A program made the position numbers and the translations under genes. DNA of 64,000 nt from Coptis chinensis (Eukaryota > Streptophyta > Magnoliopsida > Ranunculales > Ranunculaceae). Where the stretch lies: assembly GCA_015680905.1 (NCBI GenBank), contig CM027378.1:39343001-39407000 (forward strand), written 5' to 3'. Under the pieces are notes generated by a model that made no database searches, was not told the DNA's origin, and worked only from the letters and a program-made list of their open reading frames with translations. Below, piece by piece: positions 23,551-35,521 of the stretch (its first letter is position 1; each line of letters starts with the position of its first letter).

Positions 23551-25196
23551 TGATAAAACATAAAATGAATAGTTTACCTACGAAATGAACGATGAACTCA
23601 AAACGTAAGTAAACTAAAACTATTTATGAGTCTATATTTATCAAAGTTTCTACTCTCAATCCTATGACATATAGTGGAGTAGGAAGTTCGTTCCACTCCT
23701 AGTCCTTCCGCATGCTGTGTTTTCTAGTCTAATTACTCTACTTAAAGTCTAATGAGAGATTTACGAAATGGCAACTAGACTACGATGCAACTACCCACTA
23801 AAATGCAACTAGTCGACTTTAAGAACAACTATGGGAATGCTACGTTGATTCTATGATAAGGAGTTAGAGGGGGATTGATTCCACCTTAACTCGACTTAAT
23901 CCTACTAACGACGAATCATCGTAATCCGAATTGAACTGCTTCGCAGAACAACATGGTTACTCCTAATCCCTAATTACACATGGCATTTCTACAACTTCAT
24001 AACTAGTATGTGAACGATTACACCCATTCTCATGGTGAACTAATTGTTTCTAGAGTGGAAAGGAAATTATGACGACTCTACGATAATCGGAATCAAGCTT
24101 TCATCAAGGCTTCTCAACCCCCTCTAATGGGGGTTTAGCTGAGAATCATCACGCTATCATTCCCAATGGAATTCAAACAAGACATGATATAAAGATTGAA
24201 ACTTTGCTTGTTTAAATCCAATTCAAAACTACTAATGCAATAATTGAATTAAACTAATAATGACAATTAATTGAATCTACGAATTGAAACTAAACAATTA
24301 ATGGAAATGAAACTAACTTATGGAGAACACTATTTTATTAATCTAATGAATAATAAAACAATGATTCCAATACTAAATTAATAATCTAACTAATCTAAGT
24401 CTAGCTATCTACGTAATAAGGGAATTTAGATCTACACAATTGTAAATGACAAGAATCAAAATTAACAAACTAGCTATTTTATTAATCAAACTAATTAAGA
24501 ATAATAATTCTAAGAGTTTAATCTAAAACAAGAATTGAATTTAAACTAAACTTAATTTTATTACATGAAAACTAGATCTAGAATTATCTATATTTTTAGG
24601 TCTAACTAGCTACCTCTAACTATCTACCATTAACAAAGAGCTAAGCTTTGGTTTTTATATGTTCAGATCCAAAAATCGTGCATGGGCTTGGATCCATGTT
24701 TTGGGCCAGAGAATCAGGCCCAAAACCCAATTCTTTCAGTCCAAAAAGGCCTCTTCCTACTGTAGTTTGCTTCAACAGACTTTTCGTCCACTTCTACTCC
24801 TCTGATTGGATCAAGGATTAGACCATTGGAAAGCTCTTTCCGAGCCGGTCGTTTTGACATAAGGTAGGCCCCATTCCAAGGTTTGAGTCCAAAGATACGG
24901 CCTTCGGAAGTTCTGCTGACTTGTGTGCTGTTTCTGCCCGCGTCGTCTTTTCAGCTTTTAACCGGGCTTTAGAAAGGCTTTGCCTTTTTGAATCTTGGCC
25001 TTTAATCATGAACTCCTTAGTAACCGACCTTTGCTCCTTTATCTCGCTAAAGTGGTACATTTCTGCACATAATGGACTTTGAAGCCTGAAATGCATAAAA
25101 ACACGTAATCAGTGTTAACTCTTAATTATTACTCACATAATTAGTCTAAAAGTATGACTGTTATAGGGTTAAAACTATAGTTTTGGGCTCTTATCA
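23551..25196 (-). repeat. 5' LTR of element B (1646 bp)
   Basis: Plus-strand limits are TGATAAAAC and GCTCTTATCA. It is nearly identical to 14429-16082 apart from a few substitutions and small indel clusters (for example around 23905-23945). Confidence 0.93.
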
Positions 25197-26734
25197 GTAT
25201 ATTTCTTCCTTCTTAAAAAAAAATTCGAAAAAGACCAAAAATATTTTTTTGCTTAGTATTTAAAAGTCTTGTTTCCTTTTTCCATGATGAATAAAAGGTT
25301 TAGAAGTCTCATTATAGAAATAGAGTAAGGACTTGTTTTTCGAACTTAGACTAATATACATACATGAATGGCATGCATAAGTATTTGATTGCATATAGCA
25401 GTGAGTTTCCGAGACCAAGATTAGAACAATTAAGTTCCATATCCTGTGAGAACTAGCCAAAAGTCGCATATGAATGATTATTGAGTGATGACACAAAGGA
25501 TGTCCGGATAGAAAGACTATATGTCCACTTGCTTGATCACCATGACATATCCTAGGAGAGAATTTAGACCCTTTTTGGATCGATATAGCCAAATAAACGT
25601 TAAAAACCCAAAAAGATAGTTTTCCTCTAGTTACCCCTCTTAAGCCTTCACCATTTTATAAAAGCCTTTTTATTCTTCTCCATAAATCCCTAACCCGTTA
25701 CAACACACAATAAAAAGCTTACCCAGCTGATGAGTTGAGAATTGGATGGATATCAAAAAAAGAGAATAGAAGACCTTGTACAAAAATAGATCAGTTAGTT
25801 GCTTCGAAAAGAAAAGAAATTGTAGAAAAGAAAGACCCATCAAAAACCAAAACTCCAAAAAAATCAAAGGAGTCAAAAATCGAATCTCCCAAAAGTTCAA
25901 AATAAAAAAGAGATGATATCATAAACAAAAGCAAAAAGAAACAAAAGCAAAGTTCGAACTCCCAAATTTCAAAATCATATGGAGTCACAAAGTGAAAGGG
26001 CTAAAGAATCACAATTCGGAAGCAAAGAACAAAATGAGGTCCTTCTCTAGTTACAAGTATCTTGAAGACCTAATTTCTCAACTTATCAGATGTTTGATTT
26101 CCCTTCCTTTTTCATTCTAAACCATCACCCTAGCCCCATAACTCCTAATAAAAAATATCTAGCTCAATTAGGAATAGGATGGTGTGATAGTAAGTGGCAA
26201 GTGTGATCGGTTTTCTTTGGACGTCATTCGTGTATCTGAGGAATATAAGTTCCTATTGCACTTGAGAGAACAAAACTTGAGTGAATCTATCAGAGAGTTG
26301 TGATTACAACACACCCCTGTGAGAACCCACCTTAAGGAAGCTCTCCAAAAGTTTCAGAAATAACTCTGCTTTTATATTTCATTGCTCATGTTTTGCACGT
26401 TTATCTTTAGATGGTTAAATTATTGTACATATGTTATTCTAAGTTCAAAGGAGCTTGTCCTTATTCCTCGCTAATGAGATGTATAGACTTCTGAGAATAA
26501 ATAAGAAAACAAGACCCTTTGTACTAGATAGAAGAAGTTTGTGAGTACCTTCACTGGAAAACTCTCATAAGGCTTAAAGCTCGTCCACTAGGGAATTCCT
26601 AGTGGTTTATGGCCTTGTTGCATATAGTCAATGTAATCGCACTCTGATAATGAGATTAGTATAATTAATAATAAATCACTCATTTGTGATCTTAGTTTTT
26701 TCTCTCATCTTTGCTTGAGGACAAGCAAAATGCT
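25197..26734 (+). mobile_element. Element C, 3' non-coding region
   Basis: Starts with the right copy of TSD GTATA. It aligns by landmarks with element A 11050-12560, for example GCTCGTCCACTAGGGAATTC near 26578 and ATCGCACTC near 26635. No coding sequence; the A/T-rich ORFs on the minus strand (25670-25990) are low complexity. Confidence 0.65.
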
Positions 26735-26746
26735 ATTTAGGGGTGG
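26735..26746 (+). promoter_or_regulatory. 3' polypurine tract of element C
   Basis: TTTAGGGGTGG, a one-base variant of the A and B tracts, is preceded by GAGGACAAGCAAAATGC and abuts TGATCAGC. Confidence 0.75.
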
Positions 26747-27538
26747 TGATCAGCTCCCAAATGTGCATTTTATTACCCTTACATTATTGCATTATAGCTT
26801 TTCTTACGCATAATGAAAAGACAACTCATAACTTTTATTGCTTTTTTCAGGTTACAGAGCAATTCAGACCACTTATCATAAAAGTTACGTCTTAGCACCA
26901 AAAGGAACCTTATTTACGCTTATTATGAAGACTCAAAGCTACTATTAAAAGTGCTAAAAAGTCAAAGTCATGGATCAAAGGTCAAGGACTCCAAACTAGA
27001 GAGCTGAAAGTCAAGTCCTTAGCTCAGAAGACCAAAGATAGATGTCCTTGACACAAAAGAAGGCTTTCTCTAAAACCTATCTTGATCAAGAAGAAATCAA
27101 AAAGCAAAAGGAAAAAGGAAAAAGGAAATGCATAAAGCAAACTTGGTGAGGTGTCTCAAATGTAATGGGAGAGGGCAAATCAATCTTTTGTAAAAGTAGG
27201 GGTATAAGAACTCAAAAGTAGGATGAGAGAATACACCTAGACTTATTCTAGTGTCATGTAGGATTTTATTTTCAAGTCATTTACTTTTTGTTCTTCATTT
27301 TCAATCTAATTATTTTTTCATGTTTTTGTTCTTCATTCAATAACGTTATTTCCTTCAAGTTTGTTCTTCATTTCAATCAAAGTATTTCTTTCAATGTTTG
27401 TGCTTTCAATCAATATTTCAATCAATTAGTCTTTTCTAATATTCTTCAACTAGAGTTAGAAAAACAAGTCCTAAAGTAAAAGAAGTCGTCCTTCCATCCT
27501 TCTAAAACTCCCTTTCATCCATGTTCTAAATAGTTTAG
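26747..27538 (+). repeat. 3' LTR of element C (interrupted by the CACTA element)
   Basis: It starts TGATCAGCTCCCAAATG directly after the purine tract and differs in sequence from the LTRs of A and B, so C is a different family of the same lineage. It is cut off at 27538. T-rich stretches (27280-27440) carry no credible gene. Confidence 0.65.
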
Positions 27539-27905
27539 CACTACTTAAAAAAATGACATATTATGACGCTTGTTTTTTATCTATCTTGACGGCTTTGTTA
27601 AAAACCGTCAAGATAGGTGTTTTAGTAATATTTTTATGACGGCTATTGCAATATTATGTCATGTATGACACAAGCGTCACGAAATTATAATAAATTTATG
27701 ACGGCTATTGCAACATTATGTCGTGTATGAGACAAGCGTCAAGAAAATATATTAAATTTATGACGGCTGTTGCAACATTATGTCGTGTATGACACAAGCG
27801 TCAAGAAAATATAATAATTTTATGACGGTTGTTGCAACATTATGTCGTGTATGACAAAGTGTTAAGAAAATATGATGGTGTTTCCTAAAACAGTCAAATT
27901 AGCAA
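27539..27905 (+). repeat. Left end and subterminal repeats of the CACTA element
   Basis: After the terminal repeat comes a perfect 11-bp hairpin (27582-27592 with 27605-27615, stem TATCTTGACGG). Four copies of a 62-bp unit follow; ATGACGG starts at 27636, 27698, 27760 and 27822. Each unit carries TGACGG and, inverted, GCGTCA. In En/Spm-type elements such motifs are the binding sites of the TNPA protein. Confidence 0.85.
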
Positions 27906-27971
27906 TAGAATAAACCGTCAACATTCTCACAATTTTTTGGGCACTCACTGGATTGGACCATTTTGGCATTC

Positions 27972-27976
27972 AATTA
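27972..27976. repeat. TSD AATTA, left copy, of the Copia solo LTR
   Basis: AATTA at 27972-27976 is repeated at 29236-29240 directly after the LTR. Confidence 0.85.
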
Positions 27977-29235
27977 TGTAGGAACCGTTATTTTCAGAAC
28001 GAATATTTCTACAAACCGCGAGAACCACGCGTAGTGGAATTAATGGGTTCTCACGATTTTGGATTAGAGAACATACCTTTTAGAATCGGCTAAAATGTAA
28101 TCTCTGAGAATCAAAACTTTATCAAATCCGAAATCAACCCCTTGATCTTCTGTTGAATTCCTTTAGAACAGATTGGACGTTGTGTGGGCAACGATCTACC
28201 AATCCCCTTCTTTCTCACAAACCTAGATCCAATTTTGGATCTATCTTTCCATGCCTCTTTTTCTAATCTAGTGAATAGTGAATTTCGGCCTGAGAGAGAG
28301 TATTCTATTTATAGGCTACAACATGGACCATGGGGAGAAATTAACATTGGGCCTCCTGACGGGCTTGGGCTTCCCATGTTCGCCCAGAACACACGGCCCA
28401 AGTTCGTCAATAAATGGCTTATTCCACTAAAGGCCATTGTTGCACTACTGCCCTAATCCCAAATTAAGTGTCAATGTTTATAGGCTCCATATTATATGTT
28501 CGTTGACCTCCCCGTGTTTAAGATATCGAATGTCCGTTGATTAAGTCAAGTTACTGACAACTACATTAATCAACTTCTTATGTCCTTGAGTAGTACCACT
28601 CAACCTCATTGTCATGTCGGAATAAATCCACCTGCAGGCATGACAATCTTTTTGAGCTCCTCAAGGGGACATCATCAACCCAACTTCTTGCGGGACATGG
28701 ATTCCTTCTATAATCAACAACACACCTTACATACAATGTCATTACCCAATCCATCAAGCTTGTTGATTCACAAATAAATCTCACTCATTGATGATTTAAA
28801 GCAATGTATAATGCATGTAAGTCCCTGTTATTATATCTGGATTAGGAGAACAAGCATCCATAATAACAGAGGCATTTTTTCTCTTATATAGTCATTATAA
28901 AGATAAACAACCTCACTTGGTCCTGTTCAATACACACAAAGTGTACTAGTGTAATCCTATAGTCAAGATAGACTAATACCAAATTATACTACAACCGTAC
29001 TAATGGTTTGCCCAAATCCATCTAGGTTGTGAATGATTACTTATACTTTATAAGGTACTGATGATATGATCTTCTGTGTGTTCACACCATATCATCTACA
29101 ACATAAAGTATTAGACACATGCATATAACTAATAACATATATAATATACATAACATTTGCCCATATGATTCTCATTTAAAATATAAAGAATTAGAGTTAA
29201 TACAAAAGTAATGCTTTTAGTATATAACCCTATCA
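27977..29235 (-). mobile_element. Solo LTR of a Copia-type retrotransposon (1259 bp)
   Basis: Plus-strand limits are TGTAGGAACCG and ACCCTATCA. On the minus strand a TATA element (CTATAAATAGAATACTC, near 28302-28318) is followed by a leader-like sequence. The minus-strand end, with GTGGTTCTCGCGGTTTGTAG, resembles the U5 ends of plant Copia LTRs. No internal domain and no second LTR are present, and TSD AATTA is on both sides. This is what LTR-LTR recombination leaves. The ORFs inside (28184-28456, 28578-28784) are not genes. Confidence 0.85.
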
Positions 29236-29240
29236 AATTA

Positions 29241-31628
29241 AAGCGTCAACAACTTAACCAAAAAAAAGGAATGCCAAAATCAATACTCTTCATTTAGAAT
29301 TGAACCGTCAATAGACTCCTCACTTATGGAAACAGCTTTATCGGAAAAAAAAAATTATGGAAACAGCAATAATGAGAAATCCAAGTTCCCCTCGCGATGA
29401 AAATTCTCCTGCTCACCCCAATTATTTTTCCCTCTCGCCGGATACTAAGGGTTTGATGTTAGGGTTATGCCTATTTATATTTCTTCCCCTTCCATTGCAA
29501 ACCCTACCAGTTACGCCTTTTTTTTTTCTTTGTCTCATTGGTTTCTTGCACACTCACTTCCTCGCTGTGCTTAAACGTGTTTGAGAAGGGATCAGTCTGA
29601 TTACTACTACAACAGAAGGTTTCTGAAATCTAAAAGTAAGTTTCTTTTTTCTCGTTTCAAATTTGCACGCATGTTGTTGTGTTTAAACTAGTTAAGTTCT
29701 GGTTTACATGCTTACTTCCATCATCTTAGTAAGTTGATACTTTCGTACTGTGATATAGCTCTTTCAGTGTATATTAATCTATGTTCGTATTTTGCCTTCT
29801 AGAAATTGAAAACACTAACTTCAAGAGAAACACAGTTGCACCCAACACATTTGTATTTGACTCCACAATTAAACTTGCCGAATGAACTTCATTGAAAAAA
29901 AAATGTAGTGATTCATTTTATTTAACGAACAGATAGGATATGCATGAATTTGTTAACTTGATCCCAACTCTTCATGGTGCAATTTTTTCCATGAACATTG
30001 GTCTTATGAGTTTATTAATCTGTCTCATCAAAATGCAAAACTATGATCACTAAAAAAGCAATGTAATAGACTATAGACTAATAGATGATACCACAGAAAA
30101 ACCAATCCATTAAGATGTAAAAAGGGATCCCATGTGAGTGCCAGCTTTAGCTTTTCGGTGGAACTATAAATCAGAGAAGGCTGTAAAGAAGGTGGGGCTA
30201 GATCATGGAAAGATAGAGTCTATTTAAAATGTATGTAATGTCGGGTTCAGTTATTATTGCCACTAAAGAGCCTTTTTCTTACTTTAATGCGCATTATGAA
30301 GGGAAGCATGTCTTCTCCCCTGTGCCATTATATATAGTTAGTCTATTCTTCACATGGACTAGTTGTTGTATACCTTGGCATCTCGAGACCATTTGAGAGA
30401 ATGCAAACCACTCGCACTGTAGATTGCCTAACTCTATAGCTTTAGGCAGCCCAGCCAATTTCTAGTATATATAAGAAGCATTTCTTCAGTGCAGTTGCTT
30501 TAGCATTGTCATAGGTTTATGTCCTCGAATCTCAGTAGGTGTAGACTGTAGTTACTCCGCAAAAGAGAGATTATGCAGACAAGGAATGAGCAGAATCAGG
30601 AGATGATGCACTAAATTTCCAGATTATAAAAAATGGATAATAGTAGCAACTTAAAGAGTACAAACGGTTTGCCCAACTATTCCACCCTTTTTTTCCAAAC
30701 ACGAAGTATAAAATTTGGTTTTTCTTCAACAGCATGTCATCATACTTTCAGCCAAATGTAGGCATGTAGCCAAATGAAATAAAAGTGAATTAACTTAAGT
30801 AAGATAAACCTCTTACGTGCTAACGATCAGTTCTTTGCCTTAACAGAGTTGAATGTTAATTGAGTATGCTTAGACTTTGTATTTTGCCTTCTAGTTATTA
30901 CTTACGTGTATTGTCATTTACTATGTATAAATATTTTCTTATAGTATGGTCATGTTATTGGGATTCCTCGTATGTTTTTTTAAAAAAATGTATGTATGTG
31001 TAGTTTAATTGGAATTTCTGAAAAGGAACTGCTTTCTCTTGTCGATCACCACGTTCGTTCATTTTGCTTGGAATTCCTAAATATGGTGTACTCTCTCTTT
31101 CTCTACATATCCTTTTATCCACATGAGTAACAGTTAATGAAGTGATAAGGTACTGATATTATTAAGCTTTAGTTTAGGTAGTGAGGAACTTTTTCACCTT
31201 GATAGAGAAATCCTTCTTGTTGTTAGCTTTTGTGTGACTCTAACTTTATCATAAAAAATTGAATTAATTGAAATCTATGTCCCCTATACCATTCTCCCTT
31301 GACTCTAAAAGTAAGGTTTCTGAATTTTGACTAATTGATAACTTGTATTGTATACTAGACCACACACGTGGAAAGACTAATTGTTGATGCTACTATTGTA
31401 TATCTTACTTGAGGTTGATTTTATTAACCTTTTAGTTCTTAGTGTTGGTTTCATATTTAAGCTAATATGGTCAACTATCCTAAAACATTTAATTTAAAGG
31501 TCATAATTCATCTAAGTTATTTCCTTTATATACTTTTGCATTTTTGATTTATTTATATGTTTAGCAAAATTGAGTGCTCTGTTTGGATGACTTCGGGAAT
31601 TTCTTGTCACATACTTATTAGATACTAA
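29241..31628 (+). promoter_or_regulatory. 5' region of the CACTA TNPD gene: promoter, leader and probable intron
   Basis: A TATA-like CTATTTATATTTC near 29470 is followed by a C/T-rich leader and AAAAGTAAGTTTC (about 29632-29645), a possible intron donor. The next 1.9 kb is AT-rich with no coding content up to the first transposase exon. The small ORF 29357-29584 is probably leader. Confidence 0.45.
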
Positions 31629-34600
31629 ATGGACAAATCGTGGATGTCCAAGGATAGGTTGTCAGATGAATATATTCAAGGGGTTGCAAATTTTCTTTTA
31701 TTTGCAAACCCCACAGAGAATCAGGAGACTTGTATGAGATGTCCATGTGAGCACCTTTGTCAATCAGGCGAAGTTAAGTCAAAAGGTGGTTAGAAATCAC
31801 CTTTTCCATCACGGTATTGATAAGCAATACACGAGATGGGTATTTCATGGGGAGCAAATTCTTAGTGCAGCTCCTTGTTTTGATAGACAGGATGCCTTCC
31901 TTCACGGGATGGAAACTCCGCACAATGTAGCGAAAGCACAAAAAATTCTACAAAATTTGGACTTGAACAATATCAGGGGATCCCGGAGAGTCTGGAAAAC
32001 TGCTTAAAGATGCTGAGGAACCATTATATGAAGGGTGTTCCAAGTATACCAAGTTATCAATGGTGGTGAAATTGTACAATCTAAAAGCGAAGGGTGGGTG
32101 GTCTGACAAGTCTTTTTCTGAGTTATTGAGATTGTTTGGAGACGGGCTTCCTAAAGGTAATTTACTACCCTCTTCAATGGGGAAGGTGAAGAAGATGTTG
32201 TCCGTTTATGGAATGAAGTATGAAAAGATACATGCATGTCCTAACGATTGCATACTATATAGAGGTGATGCTAATAAGGATCGCACTACGTGTCCTACTT
32301 GTGGAGTGTCAAGGTTTAAGGAGAATAATAATATGACTGAGACAAGCAAAGGTGTGCCCGCAAAAGTTATGTGGTACTTTCCACCCATCCCGAGGTTCAG
32401 AAAGATGTTCCAGTCTGTAAAAATTGCTGAGGATTTGACATGGCATGCCAATGAAAGAGAAGTTGATGACAAACTTTGTCACCCAGTAGATTCCCCAGCA
32501 TGGAAGTCTGTAGATGCTATGTGGCCAGAGTTTGTAGCAGATTCGAGGAATCTTCGTCTAGCCCTTTCTACAGATGGATTCAATCCACATGGTTCTTTGA
32601 GCAGTAAGTACAGTTGTTGGCCTGTTATGTTTATCACTTACAACCTTCCACCTTGGTTGTGCGTGAAAAGAAAGTTCATGATGTTAACTATGTTAATATC
32701 AGGTCCACGACAACCAGGAAACGATATAGATGTGTACTTGCATCCTTTGATTGATGACTTAAAAGTTCTATGGAATATTGGGGTTGATGTTTATGATGCT
32801 TACTGACAAGAAACCTTCACATTGAGATCTGTGTTATTATGGACAATAAATTATTTCCCCGCATTTGGTAATCTATCTGGTTGTTGTGTTAAAGGGTATT
32901 ATGCTTGTCCTGTATGTGGTGAAAAAACACGTTCGTTTAGATTAAAGCATTCTTGAAAAAATGTATACATGGCCACCAGAAGATTCCTCCCAAAGAACCA
33001 CCCATTTAGAAATCAATGGAAGGCGTTTTATGGCAAGCAAGAGTTTGAGTTACAGCCAGAAGTGTTGGATGGTGATAAAGTAAAAGCAAAGGTTAGCATG
33101 ATCAAAGTCTCTTGGGGAAAAAAAGTGAATAACACATGTTTAAGCAAATCAGTAACGCCAAAGGGGGGGGGGGAAAGGTCACATGAGGAAAATCAGTAAA
33201 GCGAGTGGGTAAAAGGAAGAGACAAGGTGTAGGAGGACAAGCAAAGAGGTCAACCACACCAAGGTCAAAACAGGTTGATGATGGAGTCGACGAAGTTGTT
33301 AAGAAATGTTGAAAGAAGAAGTCAGTGTTTTTTGAATTGGACTACTGGGAATTTTTGCTTGTCAGACACATTTTGGATGTCATGCACATTGAGAAGAATG
33401 TGTGTGACAGCATTATTGGTACATTGCTTAACATTCCCTCGGAAACAAAGGACACTGTTAATGGTTGTCTTGACCTTCAGGACATGGGAAAGGATGAACC
33501 AGCACCAAAGATTGGTAAAACTAGGACATTCTACCCCCCAGCTTGTTACACATTGTCTAGAGCTGAAAAACATAGGGTTTGCCAAACATTGCATGAGATG
33601 AAAGTCCTAGAAGGATACTCTTATAATTTCAAGACACGTGTTTCAATGGAAGACTTGAAGTTACAAGGGCTGAAGTCACATGATTGCCATGTTTTGATGC
33701 AGCAATTGCTTCCAGTGGCAATACAGTCTGTCTTGCTGAAACATGTGAGGTATACAATTATTAGACTGTGCTTCTTCTTTAATGCACTTTGTGCGAAAGT
33801 AATAGATGTGATGCATTTGAGTAAAATTCAAAGGGATGTCGTCGTCACACTATGTTTGTTGGAGAAATACTTTCCACCGTCGTTATTCGACATCATGGTT
33901 CATCTCACTGTCCATCTCGTTAGAGAGGTTAAACTTTGTAGTTCAGTTTTCTTCCGATGGATGTACCCATTTGAGAAGTAAAAAAACTTTATCCCACTTT
34001 TTTGTCTTTATAATGTATGAAAAATGGAGAATCATCCTATCCTTTTGTCTTATAATGTCTTAGGTATATGAGTGAGTTGAAGGGTTATGTACAAAATTGC
34101 AATCGTCCAGAAGGTTGCATGGCTGAAAATTATATTGTAGAGGAAGCAATTAAGTTTTGTAGTGAATTCTTATTTGATTTGGACCCAATTGGAGTTCCTG
34201 CCAACTCTAAAATCACACCTGATGATATGCTTTTGGAAGGAATCACTCTAGTGGGGGGTGTTGCCACTGCAGCTGATGGTACTGCCTTAGAGCAAGCACA
34301 TCTTTATTATGTCTTGCGAAACACAAGAGTTGTTGAACCTTACATTGGGTAAATTTCTTTAAGTGTTTCCGCGTTGATTATTCCATTGGCTTAGAAATTC
34401 TATAACTAATTCATTCTAAAACTTAATAGGGAGCAGACATGGAGTACCTAAAGAAAAAACACCCCCGCTCCTCAAAGAAACCAACTTGGTTACAAGAAGA
34501 ACACATCCGTACTTTTAGTGATTGGCTAAAAGGAAGGGTAAGATAAACTATTGTTAAGTAATAATTTTGTGTATGCCTTGGTTACTAACTTTAAACATAA

Positions 34601-35331
34601 TATAGGTTTCAGAAGAGCGAAGCATCCCGAATAACAAAATCTCAAGTGTTCTAACTTGGATAGCTCAGGGACCTTGAATGCATGCATTGAAATATGAGAG
34701 TTATGTCATCAATGGTTATCGGTTTTCCACAAAAGGTCGTGATGCTTCACGAGTGAATCAAAATAGTGGTGTAAGCTTGGTGGCAGGAGCAATGCAAGTT
34801 GCAAGTGCAAAGGACAAAAATCCAGACTTTTCCAACATGTCCTTCTATGGTGTTGTTGTTGAAATATGGCTTCTTGATTATTTTCAGTTTCACATTCCAG
34901 TGTTCAAGTGTGATTGGGTTGACAGCGGGAATGGCAAAAAGACCGATGATCTGGGTTTCACACTAGTGGATCTTGGTAGAGTTGGGCATAAATCTGATCC
35001 CTTTATCTTAGCCTCTCAAGCCAAGCAAGTCTTTTATGTTCCTGATCAACTTGATCCTAAATGGTCGATTGCTCTAACAGCTCCTAAAAGATGTTATAAT
35101 GTTAGCGATATTGGTAATGACGTGTTTGATGGGGATATTGGAGATAGGGTTCAGCCTGAAGTCGTGCCAAGTGTTGATTCATTTGATGTGAATGATGAAT
35201 CTCAACCAATTTTCTCACGTAAAGACTGTGAGGGAATATGGTCGAGAATGATTCTTCTAAAACCTAGTGTTTGTTTTTCCTCTCTTTATTGCAATTTTTT
35301 TGGTTGTAAGACTTTTATTAAGTGTTTTTAA
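31629..35331 (+). pseudogene. TNPD-like CACTA transposase (Transposase_21 family)
   Basis: Starts MDKSWMSKDRLSDEYIQGV with the Transpos_assoc domain (CMRCPCEHLCQ, then VVRNHLFHHGIDKQYTRWVF). The Transposase_21 body follows at 32030-33200: KGGWSDKSFSELLRLFG, CPNDCILYRGD, CPTCGVSR, LALSTDGFNPHG, PWLCVKRKFMMLTMLISGPR. DUF4218 follows at 33325-34352 (DVMHIEKNVCDSIIGTLLNI, YTLSRAEKHR) and a DUF4216-like end at 34678-35200. Introns with GT-AG limits are visible at 33978-34063, about 34351-34430 and 34539-34604. Breaks: frameshifts near 31775, 31990 and 33290; stops at 32804, about 32955 and 34676. Confidence 0.9.
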
Positions 35332-35521
35332 TAATTCAAGTGATTGAGATTTTCTTTTTAAAAGTGGTTAGTCCATCTTGTATTTATTCATTTTAATCGT
35401 CTATTTACTACTGCATTTAGTTTACTACTCTATATAATATGGTTTGAATGTAGATAATATGGTTTGAATGTGGATAATATGGTTTATCTTACGTACTAAT
35501 TACAACTATATCTTATTCATA

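Larger units (their letters stand above)
14429..25196 (-). mobile_element. Element B: non-autonomous Athila-type retrotransposon, 10.8 kb
   Basis: Reading on the minus strand: 5' LTR (25196-23551), primer site, leader, gag, protease, linker, spacer, one env-position ORF, non-coding region, purine tract, 3' LTR (16082-14429). Reverse transcriptase, RNase H and integrase are entirely absent: the post-protease linker passes directly to sequence equivalent to A 7090 onward. The TSD is GTATA at 14424-14428 and 25197-25201. The two LTRs are long and very similar, so the insertion is younger than its matrix. It must have moved with enzymes supplied by a relative. Confidence 0.92.
1..27538 (+). mobile_element. 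Element C: old Athila-type Ty3 LTR retrotransposon, in three pieces
   Basis: This is the matrix into which A and B inserted; its pieces are 1-1058, 14076-14428 and 25197-27538. Piece 1 contains a decayed ORF related to element A's env-position ORF A1. Piece 2 resembles A's sequence around its internal G-tract after ORF A2. Piece 3 resembles A 11050-12575 and ends with a purine tract followed by an LTR starting TGATCAGCTCCC at 26747. The plus orientation follows from the ORF and from the order purine tract then LTR. The 5' LTR, gag and pol lie left of the window. The 3' LTR is cut at 27538 by the CACTA element, and I could not find where it resumes. Confidence 0.75.

Noticed and set aside
28184..28784. 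Overlapping ORFs on both strands as possible genes
   Set aside because: They lie entirely within the Copia solo LTR 27977-29235 and show no protein family.
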